From positions 1 through 20,977 of the forward strand of contig LRSR01006943.1 of assembly GCA_001579985.1 (NCBI GenBank): a stretch of DNA of 20,977 nt, in the 5' to 3' direction. Source of the DNA: Hypsibius dujardini (Eukaryota; Tardigrada; Eutardigrada; Parachela; Hypsibiidae). The notes under the pieces were generated by a model that worked only from the letters and a program-made list of their open reading frames with translations, was not told where the DNA came from and made no database searches. The position numbers were made by a program, and so were the translations under genes. Positions 1 to 10,862 of the stretch are shown here, one piece after another; position 1 is the stretch's first letter, and the number at the start of each line of letters is the position of its first letter.

Positions 1-59
1 GCGAAATCGGGCCTAGCAAAACAAGCGCTTGATTGGTTGATGTCCGCATTTTTGAATGA

Positions 60-794
60 ATCTCTGATGGCGCTGCAGTGTCAGTCTCACAGGATCGCCC
101 ACGAGCAAACCGTCTCAATCTCTAAAGTATGATTATCCTCCGCGATCTTGTCCAATCCACCAGCGTCGACGAACAGTTTATCCTTGCCTTCAGCTCCTGC
201 AGGCTGTACTTCTCCGCCTGGATAATCCGATCAACAGTATTCCTTAAAGTGACCGTGCCCACCAGATGTTCCTAGCAGTTCGTACTCGTCCGCCGCCGTG
301 ACGAGAGTGTGCACCATTTCCTGGGGCTTCTTGATACAGCCGTTTTACATAAAGTTCAGCAGTGCCGCCGGCGTCTCCCATCCACTTCCGGAATGGTGCA
401 ATCTTCCAGATGTTGTTTCCTCCGTGTCGTGGGCAAACATGACCGCGAAGACCGGTGAGCGGTCAGCCAGCACGATCCGATGGACGGTAAATTCGCGTAC
501 GTCGGCCGAAACCAGGGTGAAGTCGGTTATGGTCTAGCTGGCATCACTGACGGGAAATTCGGCGAGGTCAACTTCTTAAGGACCTTCTCCGACTTCTTGG
601 ACATCCGTCTCGGTCCTCGAGTCACCACAATCTGTGCTTGAAGCTTCAAAGTGTCGCTGGTGAGGAATTTTAGCTGTGGATTGCGAATATCGGCCAGGCT
701 GATCTCGGCGGAGCACACCTCATGGCCGTCGTCGTCCGTGACGACTATGGTAGATCCCGTCGTGGCAGTGCTCACCCAATCAGCCGCCTGGATA
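60..794 (-). pseudogene. MATH-BTB (SPOP/TDPOZ-like) pseudogene
   Basis: On the minus strand, 794-527 encodes the end of a MATH domain (ADWVSTATTGSTIVVTDDDG, then VCSAEISLADI). From about 524 downward a different frame encodes a BTB/POZ start (DFTLVSADVREFTVHRIVLA, then SPVFAVMFAHDTEE). Family members of this type are substrate adaptors for CUL3 ubiquitin ligases. The copy is broken in several places. A TAA ends the MATH frame just before the BTB. The frame slips again after HDTEE, where IPEVDG is in another frame. A TAA at 345-347 sits where a tyrosine codon is expected (FM*NGCIKKPQEM). A further shift near 268 moves to TVDRIIQAEKYSLQELKAR, and another follows. A likely 3' splice site (tgcag) lies just above 794, so this looks like a decayed intron-bearing gene, not a retrocopy. 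Sequencing error seems unlikely given at least four lesions. The 5' half of the MATH domain was not found. Confidence 0.72.
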
Positions 795-1260
795 CTGCAG
801 TGTAAGTAAACATCAAATTAAGCGATAATAATAATTTATAAACTAGCACTGCTGAAATTCAATTTCTCTACTAATTCATTCGAATAGGAAAAATATCGAA
901 GAGAAACATCAACGGAGAAGACTCCCTGGGATAAAGTATTAGCTGCTCTCATAGCTTTTCCCTCCGACTGACCGATTTTGCTGAAATAAAGTGCAGCCGG
1001 TTACATATTCCTTTAATAAATATAAGCAAAAACCTACAGCTGGTTCGGTCACTACCGTGCAGAAGAGGGACAATCTTGGAAAGTCTTTGACCCTCCGTAA
1101 TTTGGCAATAGGCATGCCGAACTTTTCCCTAATTTTGAAGATTATATGAGAATTGAATTCTATTACATAAATTAACCAGTGAACTGTAAATTAAAAAGAA
1201 AACTAGGAATCTAAACCTCCACGCTTTCATGGCGGGCAGAAGTAGGTAGAAACCCTTCAG
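795..1260. other. AT-rich non-coding interval
   Basis: It holds the intron edge above the MATH-BTB remnant and the probable 3' UTR of the GPCR. A possible minus-strand ATTAAA polyadenylation signal lies at 1012-1017, about 245 bases past the GPCR stop codon. I see no gene. Confidence 0.4.
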
Positions 1261-4200
1261 CTATGACCGCTCCTGACTCGTTGCGCTGAGTGACGTCACC
1301 GACATCGACGGCACATATGACACCGGCTTCCCTCTGATCCGACGAATCAACGTCACGAAGCCTCGATGAAAGGTCTCATTGGTCAGGTAGTACAGCAGTG
1401 AGTTGGTGGCGGTCGAACCGTGCGCCAGGAATACCGTCATCAGGTAGATCCACGCGGGAACATCGCTCATGGGAATCATCAGCATCAGCGCCAACGGCAG
1501 CCACGCCATCAGGAACACCGCGAAGCTCCGGAACAGGGTCCGCACTAGTAGCAGCTCCCGGTTGAAGGCCTTGCGAGCCTTTTTGGACTTCGATACCAGC
1601 TCAGGCTTGAACGGTGTGGTAAGTGTAGCGACGGGTGTTTGCACAGAATAGGTCGACGAAGCCGGGGTTAGTCGGGAACAATTCGACTTGGTTTTCTTTC
1701 GTGCAGCGATGCGATTCTTGGCGGACTTGGTGGTCCGTACAAGCCGGTAGATGCGGAGGTAAGCGTAGAAACTGATGGTTAATGGCAATACGATCCCGAC
1801 CGCGCCGAAAAATAGAGAGTAGGTCCAGAGGTCGGTCTCGCGGGTGCAGAGGTAAAACTGATCGACGTAGCCGTTCTGGCCCCAACCGACGTGGTTGGGG
1901 AAGTGGATGGAGAAGGCGATGAGCCAAACTGCGACAAGCCAAAGGATGGTCTTCTTCGGGGAGAAGAGGACATCGTAGACGTCGTTGTGGCAGATGAAGA
2001 CGAACCTGAAAATATAGAGCGAGATTTGTGATGGTTGCGTCTTCATAGGCAGACATGTACAGGTACAGACTCTGTACACGCAGACCCGCAAACAGAGACA
2101 GAAACATCGAGATTAACACAGACACAGGTACAAACATCAAGACAGAAATTGCTGCATTTTCATGTACAGGCCCATGGTACATACGCACGGAGCAGCAAAC
2201 AGAGACAGGTTTCATAAACATCCAGATGAGCACAGCCACAGACACAGATATAGACATCGAGGCAGACATCGTTACGGCACCAGGTACATACACAAAAACA
2301 CACAGAAATGAGGGAGGAAACACAGGCACAAACACAGATGAAGACACGGTAGATGAAAGACGAAGACCCAGATTCAGACAGACACGAACAAAAATCCACA
2401 CGCAGATTCATACGCAGATACAAACACGGTTTTAAAGGTAGACTCTCATACAGACTCAAACGCAAATACAGGCACCAATACAGTCTCAGACACAGACACG
2501 GGCGAAAACAAGTTGGCATAGACACAGACTCCCTGTACCAGAGGCACAGACACTGATGTGGCAATAATGCAATAATGACCCTCCCAGGAGTAATTAATTG
2601 CTTTGACTCATGCGATGTAAGAATAAGAAATAAATTACAAAAACTGTACTAATCCCATAATCTATGTGCGCATGCCCTTAAAACAATTTTGTATAGCCGT
2701 CATATGTCTGGTCAACATTATGTGATCACGGAAATCACGAAGCGCTAATTCTCTAGGTGAAAATTTGGTTAACATAACGCGATTGATGTCACGAGAATGG
2801 CTCCCGTCCCATCTGGACAGAATCCCTTTCTCGATTCTCTAAGGGATCACGATAGCAAGATTTTGCAAGACTCTTTGCGGCAATTGCTTCATCGTTGCGC
2901 TTTGAAACATTTAAATTCTGCGTCCATGGGGAATTGGGGATTGCCTTCAACACCTCGCATTACCAGAACGTGACAAGGTGCGTCTCATTGTACATGCCAC
3001 GAATAGAAACTGCGTATGCTGTTCTATAGTGCTGTACTGTCCCAAGTAGTGCAGATCTCCACAGCTTCAGACTAAACTTTTTGTCCTTACCTCCCGGATT
3101 AACCGGATGTTCTAGCACTAATTGGATCGCATTCTAATAATACATTTTGGAAACTACAGAAGCACCGTAAATGAAAGGTGCTTCGCTGATTTTGGAGGCC
3201 AGCTGTCAACCGATCATCACAGCATCCGCCAGAAAATACTTTGTTGGTTAAGAGAGGCACGGTACTCGTACAGGCACTCGGACATATTTGATGAAAGTTA
3301 GTCCCTCCCTACAGGAAGTTTCGAGAAACCCCACGACTGCCTCGGTGAACCTCCAACTGCGTTTTTCACATACATGGGCAATTAGGAATTTCCTACTGCA
3401 CTATGCAAGCAAACCAAAAACGGGTGATCAAATCTTTGGCTTGTCGCAAAATTTTAACACGCGGGTTTCGTAATCCATCCCTCACAAGTTTTAATTGTGT
3501 TTACCGACGGGAGTGTTGCACGAGTATTCTCATCATACGCTACAGCCAAACAGTAATTCAACTCCTCTGTACCTGTTAACAGCAACAGCGGTATTGGACC
3601 AGATAGCGGCCAGACATCCCGGCGCACAGACACTTGCCACGATGAGACACAGGGTCACCCTATCCCGCCAGAATGGAGCCCCATGAATAACGCCTGCAAA
3701 AAGAGACGGTCTGCTGTGCTGCCTATGTTTCTCTCGTCGTTCATCAGGTGCTTAACGGTGATAGAATAAAAAGGATTGCAGTACGAGTACTTAGGGTTGC
3801 TACTTACTTAGAATATTGAAGGGAACTACGACGGCGATGAGAATTAAATCTGACAGCGCCAAATTGACTAGAAAAATGTTGCGTGTATTGCGGAGGTCTT
3901 TGATGAATCCAATAGTGACGATAATCTGAATTGGAGGAAGTGACCCTTTTAATTATCGCCGGACACAGACACGAACACAGCGGCAGTTGTAGAGACCGAC
4001 ATGGACACATATGGAAAAAAGAACCAGACAGAGGCATTATAGACAGAGATACAGACATAGGCACAGACACCACAGACATGGAGGCAGTCATTGACACGAC
4101 CATAGACATAGATCCAGACAAACGCAGATGCAGACGCAGCAGTCCCAGACAAAGACACCACAGGCACAGATGCAGACAGACAGACATTATTCTAGTAGCA

Positions 4201-4404
4201 CAATACGTTGGGGCTACTTGCTAGTGAATTCCCGATGAATCCGGCGACGCTGAATACGACCATAGCCACAATGAAAATCAGTCGCACGACCCAGTCGCGA
4301 GATTGCTCCTCCACTAAGATCCTTGTTGCGTTGTCGTTCGTGGAGGGTGTCGTCGCCTTCTGTTCCACGGTCCAGTTGGCTGCGTGGTCAAGAGTAGGAA
4401 TCAT
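1261..4404 (-). CDS. Class A (rhodopsin-family) GPCR, melatonin-receptor-like, 4 exons
   Basis: Exons read on the minus strand are 4404-4222, 3925-3808, 3693-3573 and 2005-1261. They join in frame to 388 aa, the usual size for a class A receptor. The N-terminus has two N-glycosylation sequons (N10, N25). TM1 carries G58-N59, and TM2 has NIFLVNLALSDLI with D87. C116 before TM3 and C194 in loop 2 are the expected disulfide pair. TM3 ends in N140-R141-F142 followed by VFICH. W168 lies in TM4, P215 in TM5, and W309-L-P311 in TM6. TM7 ends NSLLY (342-346) in place of NPxxY. NRF/NRY and a missing TM7 proline are features of melatonin receptors, and the stretch around NRFVFICHNDVYDVLFS resembles them. 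Tre1/Moody-type receptors also have NRY, so the ligand is unknown. The third intracellular loop is basic. The first exon junction uses an apparent GC donor. Introns 1 and 3 are full of hexamer repeats. Family confidence is high; subfamily is tentative. Confidence 0.85.
2006..3572 (-). other. GPCR intron 3 with degenerate hexamer repeat
   Basis: This 1.57-kb intron separates the TM3 exon from the TM4-TM7 exon. Its 3' part, roughly 2035-2550, is a degenerate array of ACAGAC/CAGACA-type units on the plus strand. The remaining part, about 2560-3572, shows no coding homology I recognise. Confidence 0.75.
2035..2550 (+). repeat. Degenerate CAGACA/ACACAG minisatellite in GPCR intron 3
   Basis: About 500 bases of imperfect six-base units such as cagaca, acacag and gacaca, interrupted by point changes. 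Because the period is six, long frames stay open on both strands and give low-complexity peptides. These are not genes. The sense strand of the host intron is TGTCTG-rich. Confidence 0.85.
3926..4221 (+). repeat. Degenerate GACACA/CAGACA repeat filling GPCR intron 1
   Basis: Almost the whole 296-base intron, especially 3960-4190, consists of imperfect gacacaga/cagacata units on the plus strand, of the same kind as in intron 3. The intron would run from a GC donor at 4221-4220 to an AG acceptor at 3927-3926 on the minus strand. Confidence 0.8.
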
Positions 4405-5935
4405 TTTCTAGTCCTGCGCCGCGAGGTCACAAAGTACACAGGCAACAGTCGGAGTACAATGACCAATCGTTATGCGATTCTGGACCGTTTGTCTCTTTCA
4501 CATACAGAATGACGAAAAACAGTCTGCGGAGTTTACGTTTTATGAAACAGGCTCTCGCGAGCTCCAGCATCCAGTCATGCAACTATAATGATGTGGTGCG
4601 CAGTGTGAGTCGCGTGATTATATATTTAGGGTTCCGTCGTACATGTACTAACTAGTCAGGGAATGGGAGCAGCACCTTGTTACTTGACATTAAACATTCA
4701 CACACATACGGCACGGGCTAAAAAGCGCTGTGAAAGTGTGAAGTGTGGGAAATAAAAAGAATTTTGAAATAAGTTTTAACCAAAAACCTCATCTTATATT
4801 TATAGGAATAAAAATTCTAAAACGTAAATACAAAATAAACTGCAAAAATCGCAGCATTATGTGCGTGCACTTATACTGCGTACAGTACTTGTACAAATTG
4901 GACGTACTTGTAAATAGCAGTTATACTTTTTGAATAGTTGTTTTGAAACGCAGATTTATTTTTTGCTAAAAAATATATGTACCTATCCATACAAAACAAA
5001 CAGGAGTTAATTTTCAATTAATTCTCATTGCAATTTCATTTAAATTCGTATTAAATCATAATCATTTTTACGGTCATGCCTTGAGTGCAGTACATTTTTT
5101 TATTCAGTGCTATTTCATACGTTTTTTTAATTTTGATATAAATACTTATGTAATGTTTAAATTTACACAATCAAAAGAGCTTTAAAATCAATAAACTCTT
5201 TTTAATTATATTTTAACTTGGAAATATCCAATGAATATTGACATATTGAATTTTGAAGTATTGATTTTATTTTGTATTACTGTAAATATAAGGTAATCCT
5301 TCTGGGTAAAATTTATTTCAAATTTCTTTTAATGTCACAAACTTCACAACTTCACATCACAACTTTACTCCCCAACTTCACAGCGCTTTTTAGACCGTGC
5401 CCACATACACCGTGCGCGACCGATTCGATCGGTTTAAACGACGACTCAGTTCTCCCTCTTCCTCCCTTCTCTTCCTGTGCCATTGGATTCCGCTATCAAT
5501 CGTCCACGCAAAATCGTTTTCCTCACTATAATTAATTTGCCTGAATAAGCACGTACGTATTTTCGAGAGGGGCACAGCACTGTATTCGCACCCTACGGGA
5601 GAGCTCCTTAACGACTTCCGGCTTGCACGCAACATCCAGAAAATTACTTCCATCGCCGCGCACCCGAAATAAGACCGACTCACTGATCTCCGATTCCAGT
5701 AAAATCAAGCAACATCACTCTCTTGACTCAAGTGGGCACTGCTATTCTACTCTTAAATTACATCGACCGCACAGTGTAACGAAGGGAAAAAACGCACTTG
5801 AAAAGAATCCTGACAAGAAACATACGACACATCGAGCGCTGAGAAGCAAGCAATGGGGGACAAAAATTTACCGATCATCTACCTTGGACCGCATATGAAA
5901 AATGGTTATCCATCCTGTAGAAACACGGGGAAGCA
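4405..5935. other. Intergenic region between GPCR start and MCMBP stop
   Basis: Both flanking genes are on the minus strand, so this should hold the GPCR promoter and 5' UTR and the MCMBP 3' UTR. A minus-strand AATAAA lies at 5317-5312, 619 bases past the MCMBP stop, and is a weak candidate polyadenylation signal. 4700-5370 is strongly AT-rich and 5390-5900 is more balanced. The open frames here match nothing I recognise. Confidence 0.4.
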
Positions 5936-8900
5936 TCAGCGAATTCCGGTCTCCTTCAGTCGGCGAGACCGCTCCGACTCGAGGTGAAGGACTTCATCCC
6001 AGCGCTGCTGGGTCAGAACGACCTCTCCGTGACTGATGGTCATGTAACGTGCCAGTTCCAGCTGCTGGTGTAGGTCATCCGGTGAGATGGAACGATCGGC
6101 TTTCCGGGAGGTGACAAACTTGTTAACGATGGCCTGAAACAGCAGCAAAGGATTGAAAACCGGAAATACAGACTCATTTTAGGTGGTTGTGATTTCCCAA
6201 GACAGTATAGTACTGCACAATAAAATTGAGCGAAAACATTTCCCAATGGACAAACGAGACGAACAGACAGAAAGACTTGCAGATACAAATAAGACACAGA
6301 TGGTAAGACAGTCCAAACAGACGTAGATGGTAAGACACCGATGGTAAGACAGACATGCAAATAGAGAGACGTGCAAAGGCACAGGCAGATAAGTCACAGG
6401 CAGACGGGAAAAAAATAGCAAGAACAGCCAACAGACAAGTGGTGCTCACAAGAGAGACAAAGACAACCTGACACCGTCATACTGGTCACAGGCAAGAAGG
6501 AAAGGAACTCAAAGGATGTGACGTACCTCACGCATTTCAGGGGGGATTTCGTAATCGAGGAACCGCACAGTGACTAAGTACTGCCGGATCTGCCAGATAA
6601 TTTCCTCATCCAGTGCGGCACAGTCGACGGCGGCTCCATTCGGCGAGAGTGGCACGATGCAGCGGCAATTGACTAACGACTTGCCCTGGCTCAACACCAG
6701 CACAGGAATGTCCATCAGAAAGGGAATGGTCTGTCCGAAGAGAAAGTTGAAATCCAATTTCTGATCGCTAACCAGCTTTTGGAGTGCCAACAGATTACGA
6801 CAGCCTAAACGAAAAAAACAATTCAGGAGGCAAAACAAATTCAAATGGCTAACATGTGTCTTACCTGTGTCGTTTAAGGTGCCAGTATCCATTCCCAGCT
6901 CGTCCAGCGCCAGGTGGGTGTGCTTTGGCAGTTGCAGCAGACCCGGCAGGAGCTCGTTGTCAATGGTGCCGGGAACTTCGGTCATCTTCGGGGCCATCAA
7001 GGCGGAGTTCAGAGTGGCAATGCTCATGGGGAAGACGGCTAACTGCAGGAAAAAAACGATTCCTATTCAACAGTGTTCCCAATCTCCCGCCCAAGCTCCG
7101 GGAAGGTCTCGGTACAAAACATTACTTGCGTCAGAATATTTTCCAAAGTTCCCAGCAGTCGTTTGACGAAAGTCACGTCTTGCGGCATCCCAGTTAGGTT
7201 CAGGGGGAAGTTTCCGATCGCCTGATCATCAGCTCTAGCATATCTTAGAACAATACAGTTGCTGTTTAGATGGAAAGCCATCAGATAGTCCGCTTAAAAG
7301 CATTGCAATTTTTTTATCCGGTCGGAAAGTATGCCCGTCTGGGTGCCTGTGGCAGTAACTGCATGTATATCTGACTGACGGCGTGTCCAATTAACTGTTT
7401 TGTCTGTCTGTCTGTCTGTATGTATGTATCTCTGTCTCTCTTTGTCTGCCGGTCTGTCTGCTCATTCCATCTTATCTGCGGGTCTTAGTCCGCTTTCATT
7501 CTTATCCTGCAGACAGACATATAATGGAAGACTCACATCGAAGAGATCAAGTGAAGCAGAAGGTACTCAGCCCCCAAAGCATCCCCGTTCAAGCAAAACT
7601 TCAACAGCTCCATCAGTGACTCTCGAACTCGCACGAAGGAAAATCCATCCTCACGCGACATGCTTAAAATGCCTTCCAAAATAACAAATTAAGTTGCGCA
7701 TTTTGGCGACGTGCCAGTGTTTATCATGGTCAAGTTATGCCTTACGGGTTTTATCCAACGGCAAGGCCGGATGAGTGTGCAGCAAATCCTCGTAAAGCAA
7801 AACATTCAATCGCATCTCATCATGCTGAACTGGAAAAGCGGATATAGCAGGAGAATCACCCGCTCCTCTCTCAGGTGACGGGAGCATCGGATCGTCAAAT
7901 GACAGCAGTCCAAACAGCTCCACGGCATCGTTGACCGCAACGCTGGCTCCGGCCTCAGCGAAAAACTGAAAACAAAAATTATGTGCACTCGAAACGAACG
8001 GCATGGGAGAAAATCCTCCGTACATTAGCGACCAAGACGGGTTGGCTGGGATCGAGGGGCTTGTCCGAGGTCGACTTGCCATGCTCATGAATCGCTCGAG
8101 ACCACGCACTTTCGACCGGTAGCGAAACACATTTCAAGGACCGCATCTCACTTAGAGCTCCACGCTCTCCAAAAGCCACGACTTGTTCGCCCATCTGCAA
8201 AGAAAGTTAGAACCTCATTGAGCACAAAGTCACAAACCCGATTAGTTAAGTAGAGCACAGATCTACTAAATATCAACCGGACCCAACAAGCAGGTTGAGA
8301 TCGCATTCGGCGACATGAAAGGGGCACAGCTACAATGTATTGGAGTTAAGCCATGCAATCACTCAATCACTCGAAGGAAACAACAGAAGAAACCCATAAT
8401 CGATTTACTAAAAGTCAATAAAAACTTCTGACGTTGTCAAAAAATCGTGCTAAAAAGGCATAACAAAACAAAAGGGGGTTCAGTGCAACTTAAGAGATCG
8501 GAAAATTTAAAATGACTATCATTCAAATAGTCAATATGAAGCAAACAAAGCCGGCAAACGAACGTCCAAGTCGTCAATCAATTAATTAGCCGATCGAAGT
8601 CATGCCAATCGAGCAGTACAACATTCACCTTATTTTAAATTCTACCCGCAGTTTGCTCACGTAGGCTAGGGATCAAGGACACCCACTCTCTTACCTCCAA
8701 AACCACTCCATCGCGGAACATCGCACACACCGCCTTAATATCCCCAGAATTCAGCTGACGCACTTGCAGAAAGCCTTGATGGTAGCTGGACGGGCGCTCA
8801 TCACGAACCATGCAACGAAACCGGACCAAACTGTTAGTTGGAATAGCCTGCAACTGCTCTTTCGATAACCCGTTAATCAGCGGCACCTGAAATGAGCATA

Positions 8901-9369
8901 TCAAAACATACAACAGTTACCCGGTGAAAATAAAAAGCTATTATGAAGAACAGAAGAGGTCCGAATTACAACCGTTTTTCATTGTCAAGCCAAAGTCAAG
9001 CCAACGGAGGATGGTCTCAGTTTGAGCCATAACCCGGAATTAAAGCAAGCAAATAATCATTCAATCAAAATGGGCGTTCAATCCATCAATCAAAGCTTGT
9101 GGTGCAAAGTCACCAACCAAATGTCGATAATCGCTAGTGTCGCTTTTGATCCTTCCCAAAAAGGCTGCCTCCACGGCGGCACGGAGCATCGTGGCATCCT
9201 GCTGATATCCAGTTGAATCATTTGCTGAAAAGAAAATACGCGCAAATGGCAGATGAGATATATTAGAGGGCATCGGGAAATGGCGAGGAGACCTCAAAAT
9301 CTCACCAAATATTTTATCGACAATGTTTAGCGGATTCGACACCCAATCCGGCGTGGTTTGCACGGGCAT
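5936..9369 (-). CDS. MCMBP: Mini-chromosome maintenance complex-binding protein, 10 exons
   Basis: Exons on the minus strand: 9369-9306, 9224-9118, 8886-8695, 8194-8024, 7965-7746, 7672-7537, 7243-7126, 7042-6865, 6804-6527 and 6133-5936. All junctions keep phase and give 553 aa; the human protein is about 640 aa. Family landmarks appear in order: an N-terminus with DWVSNPLNIVDKIFA, then NSLVRFRCMVRD, VNDAVELFGLLS, LGAEYLLLHLISSIYAR followed by GNFPLNLTG, LLPGLLQLPKHT, and a C-terminal DDLHQQLELARYMTISHGEV. In other animals MCMBP binds MCM3-MCM7 in place of MCM2, helps assemble and unload the MCM helicase in the nucleus, and supports sister-chromatid cohesion. The start was chosen at MPVQTTPDW, as it matches the family N-terminus. 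The exon 2 donor (gttggt) and exon 6 acceptor (gaag) are atypical and were picked by phase and length. Divergent to EHD. Confidence 0.93.
6134..6526 (+). repeat. MCMBP intron 9 with degenerate AGACAGA repeat
   Basis: On the plus strand about 6245-6460 is rich in agacag, acagac and gtaagac units. Three near-copies of a longer phrase, agatggtaagaca, occur between 6297 and 6350. The transcribed strand of MCMBP is therefore CTGTCT-rich here. No coding content. Confidence 0.75.
7244..7536 (+). repeat. MCMBP intron 6 with CTGT microsatellite
   Basis: The plus strand at about 7400-7475 is (CTGT)n with tgta and ctct variants, so the MCMBP pre-mRNA carries ACAG repeats. Its orientation is opposite to the repeat in intron 9. 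The rest of the intron has no recognisable feature. Confidence 0.8.
8195..8694 (-). other. MCMBP intron 3
   Basis: A 500-base intron between the exon ending VVLE and the exon beginning MGEQVVAFG. It has a gtaaga donor and a tttgcag acceptor. I see nothing else in it. Confidence 0.75.
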
Positions 9370-10862
9370 GGCTGTGAGGATACAGAGATTTGAAGTAAAA
9401 ATCACGAATGGGTTAAAAATTTAGCGAAGGCAATGAGATAAGGAGGAAAAACAAGGAACATGTGGAGACCGAAATAAAATTACGCGGGAAGCCCAAAAGA
9501 ATGGAAACTCAGAATGGAAAATCAGCTGTCTTTTGTGAATGAGGAGAAGAAGCCAATCAATCAAGCCAATCAAGATCGACAAGCTAGGTGAACAAGTTAC
9601 CAAAAAGTTAGAACTGATGCTGCAGCGGAAATAGTCGTCTAAACAACGCAAGCATGACGATAAAACGACTCGAACAAAACGGCAGAACAAGAACACTAAG
9701 AATAAGAAAAACGAATCAATCAATCTATCTACTACCGGCAAAGCTATGAGAAAGGGTGTGCTGGCCACGCCCTTCACAGTGACGTATGCGCTAGATTCGT
9801 CATCACATTTCACACCATGTCACACAGAAGAGGCCGCGTGGTCTTCGTTTTTCGTGTGTGTTTATGAATCACGAACTCCCTCGTGTGGCCCCTCTGCCAT
9901 CCGATTTTCATCAACAATAAAATCCCTCTCTGATCCTGTCATCAATTGACACATTCCATTGCTCACCAGGCGGGCTGCCCACACTACAGAGGACGACGAA
10001 ACGAATCATTACTGGTACGATTTTTTTATATTTCACTTCCAGGTTATCTCGTGGGTTGCTTGATTCTGCATTTTTACGCTGTTTAAGGGTTCACTTCTCC
10101 TGATTATTTTCTGGAGTTGTAAATCTGTCGAATTAGTACTGTAAAAGAACGTTCTTGGAACGGTAAGAGTAAAGGGACACCTTCGCTTCTCCATTAATTT
10201 GAAAATATCATTCTTTTTTTAACATTGATGGGACATTTCGGATTCGTAAACTGAAAAGGAGTTTTAGGTTTGCTTAACACGCTCAGTCTTCGGACCTAAA
10301 TTTTGTTTTTGGAGATGGAACGAGCGTGAAGCTTGTCTCAAGCGGAACATAATAATCTCATGCCATGGAGCGCTTGATTGATCTCTGGGTTGAATTGAAA
10401 TTTGTGGTAAAGTGTTTGATTGATTGTTTGTTTGACATCCGGGTTGCTATGCACATTTTCTAATCATAAGTATTTCGCCGTCCATTAGACCATTTTGCTA
10501 TTTTGCCGATCGGGTGCGGCACTGTTTCGAAAGATTGAAGGTATCTACCATCTAGCATAGATTTTTGTAGTATATTGCGAATCAATTTAATTGATGGGAT
10601 CTTTCTGGGTGTGTATACTCTTTAGTCAAGCCTTTGATTGATCTATTCTTCGAAATGAAATGGCATTATGTTTCTTCCTGGATTTATTTTTAGGGGAGTA
10701 TGATTACAATCTACTCAAACGCAAAATTTTATTTTTGCAGAATATTGCAAACCATTTTGGTTGAATTGTCTCCAATGTTTGTTTAACAGATAGACCGATT
10801 TAGGCGCTCGAGTGATTCCTTCACGTGATCAACTGTTTTTTTCACCACCACCACCACCGACC
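9370..10862. promoter_or_regulatory. Divergent upstream region of MCMBP and EHD
   Basis: About 1.5 kb separates the start codons of the two divergent genes, so it must hold both promoters and 5' UTRs. No clear TATA box was placed. A TTGATTGATT-type motif recurs (about 10376, 10420, 10634), and CAATCAATCAA occurs near 9555. A possible 5' UTR intron acceptor (tttttgcag) lies at 10732-10740. An 8-bp palindrome TCACGTGA is at 10821-10828. The open frames in this stretch match no family I know. Confidence 0.5.
10821..10828. promoter_or_regulatory. TCACGTGA E-box palindrome upstream of EHD
   Basis: An 8-bp palindrome containing the CACGTG E-box core, ending 34 bases before the EHD ATG. MITF/TFE-type bHLH factors bind this core in animals. 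It may lie in the 5' UTR and could be a chance match. Confidence 0.3.

Noticed and set aside
1026-1104. Short plus-strand frame reading TYSWFGHYRAEEGQSWKVFD
   Set aside because: It looks protein-like but is only about 25 codons between stops, has no flanking exon I can identify, and matches no domain with confidence.
1601-2564. Several 120-266 residue frames on both strands
   Set aside because: They overlap the GPCR last exon in the wrong frame or run through the CAGACA repeat; no family similarity.
5390-5683. 97-residue minus-strand frame and overlapping plus-strand frames in the GPCR-MCMBP gap
   Set aside because: No recognisable motif, no splice context, and length expected by chance in this base composition.
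9421-9813. 130-residue minus-strand frame upstream of MCMBP
   Set aside because: Hydrophobic by composition only, with no family match; it sits where the MCMBP promoter should be.
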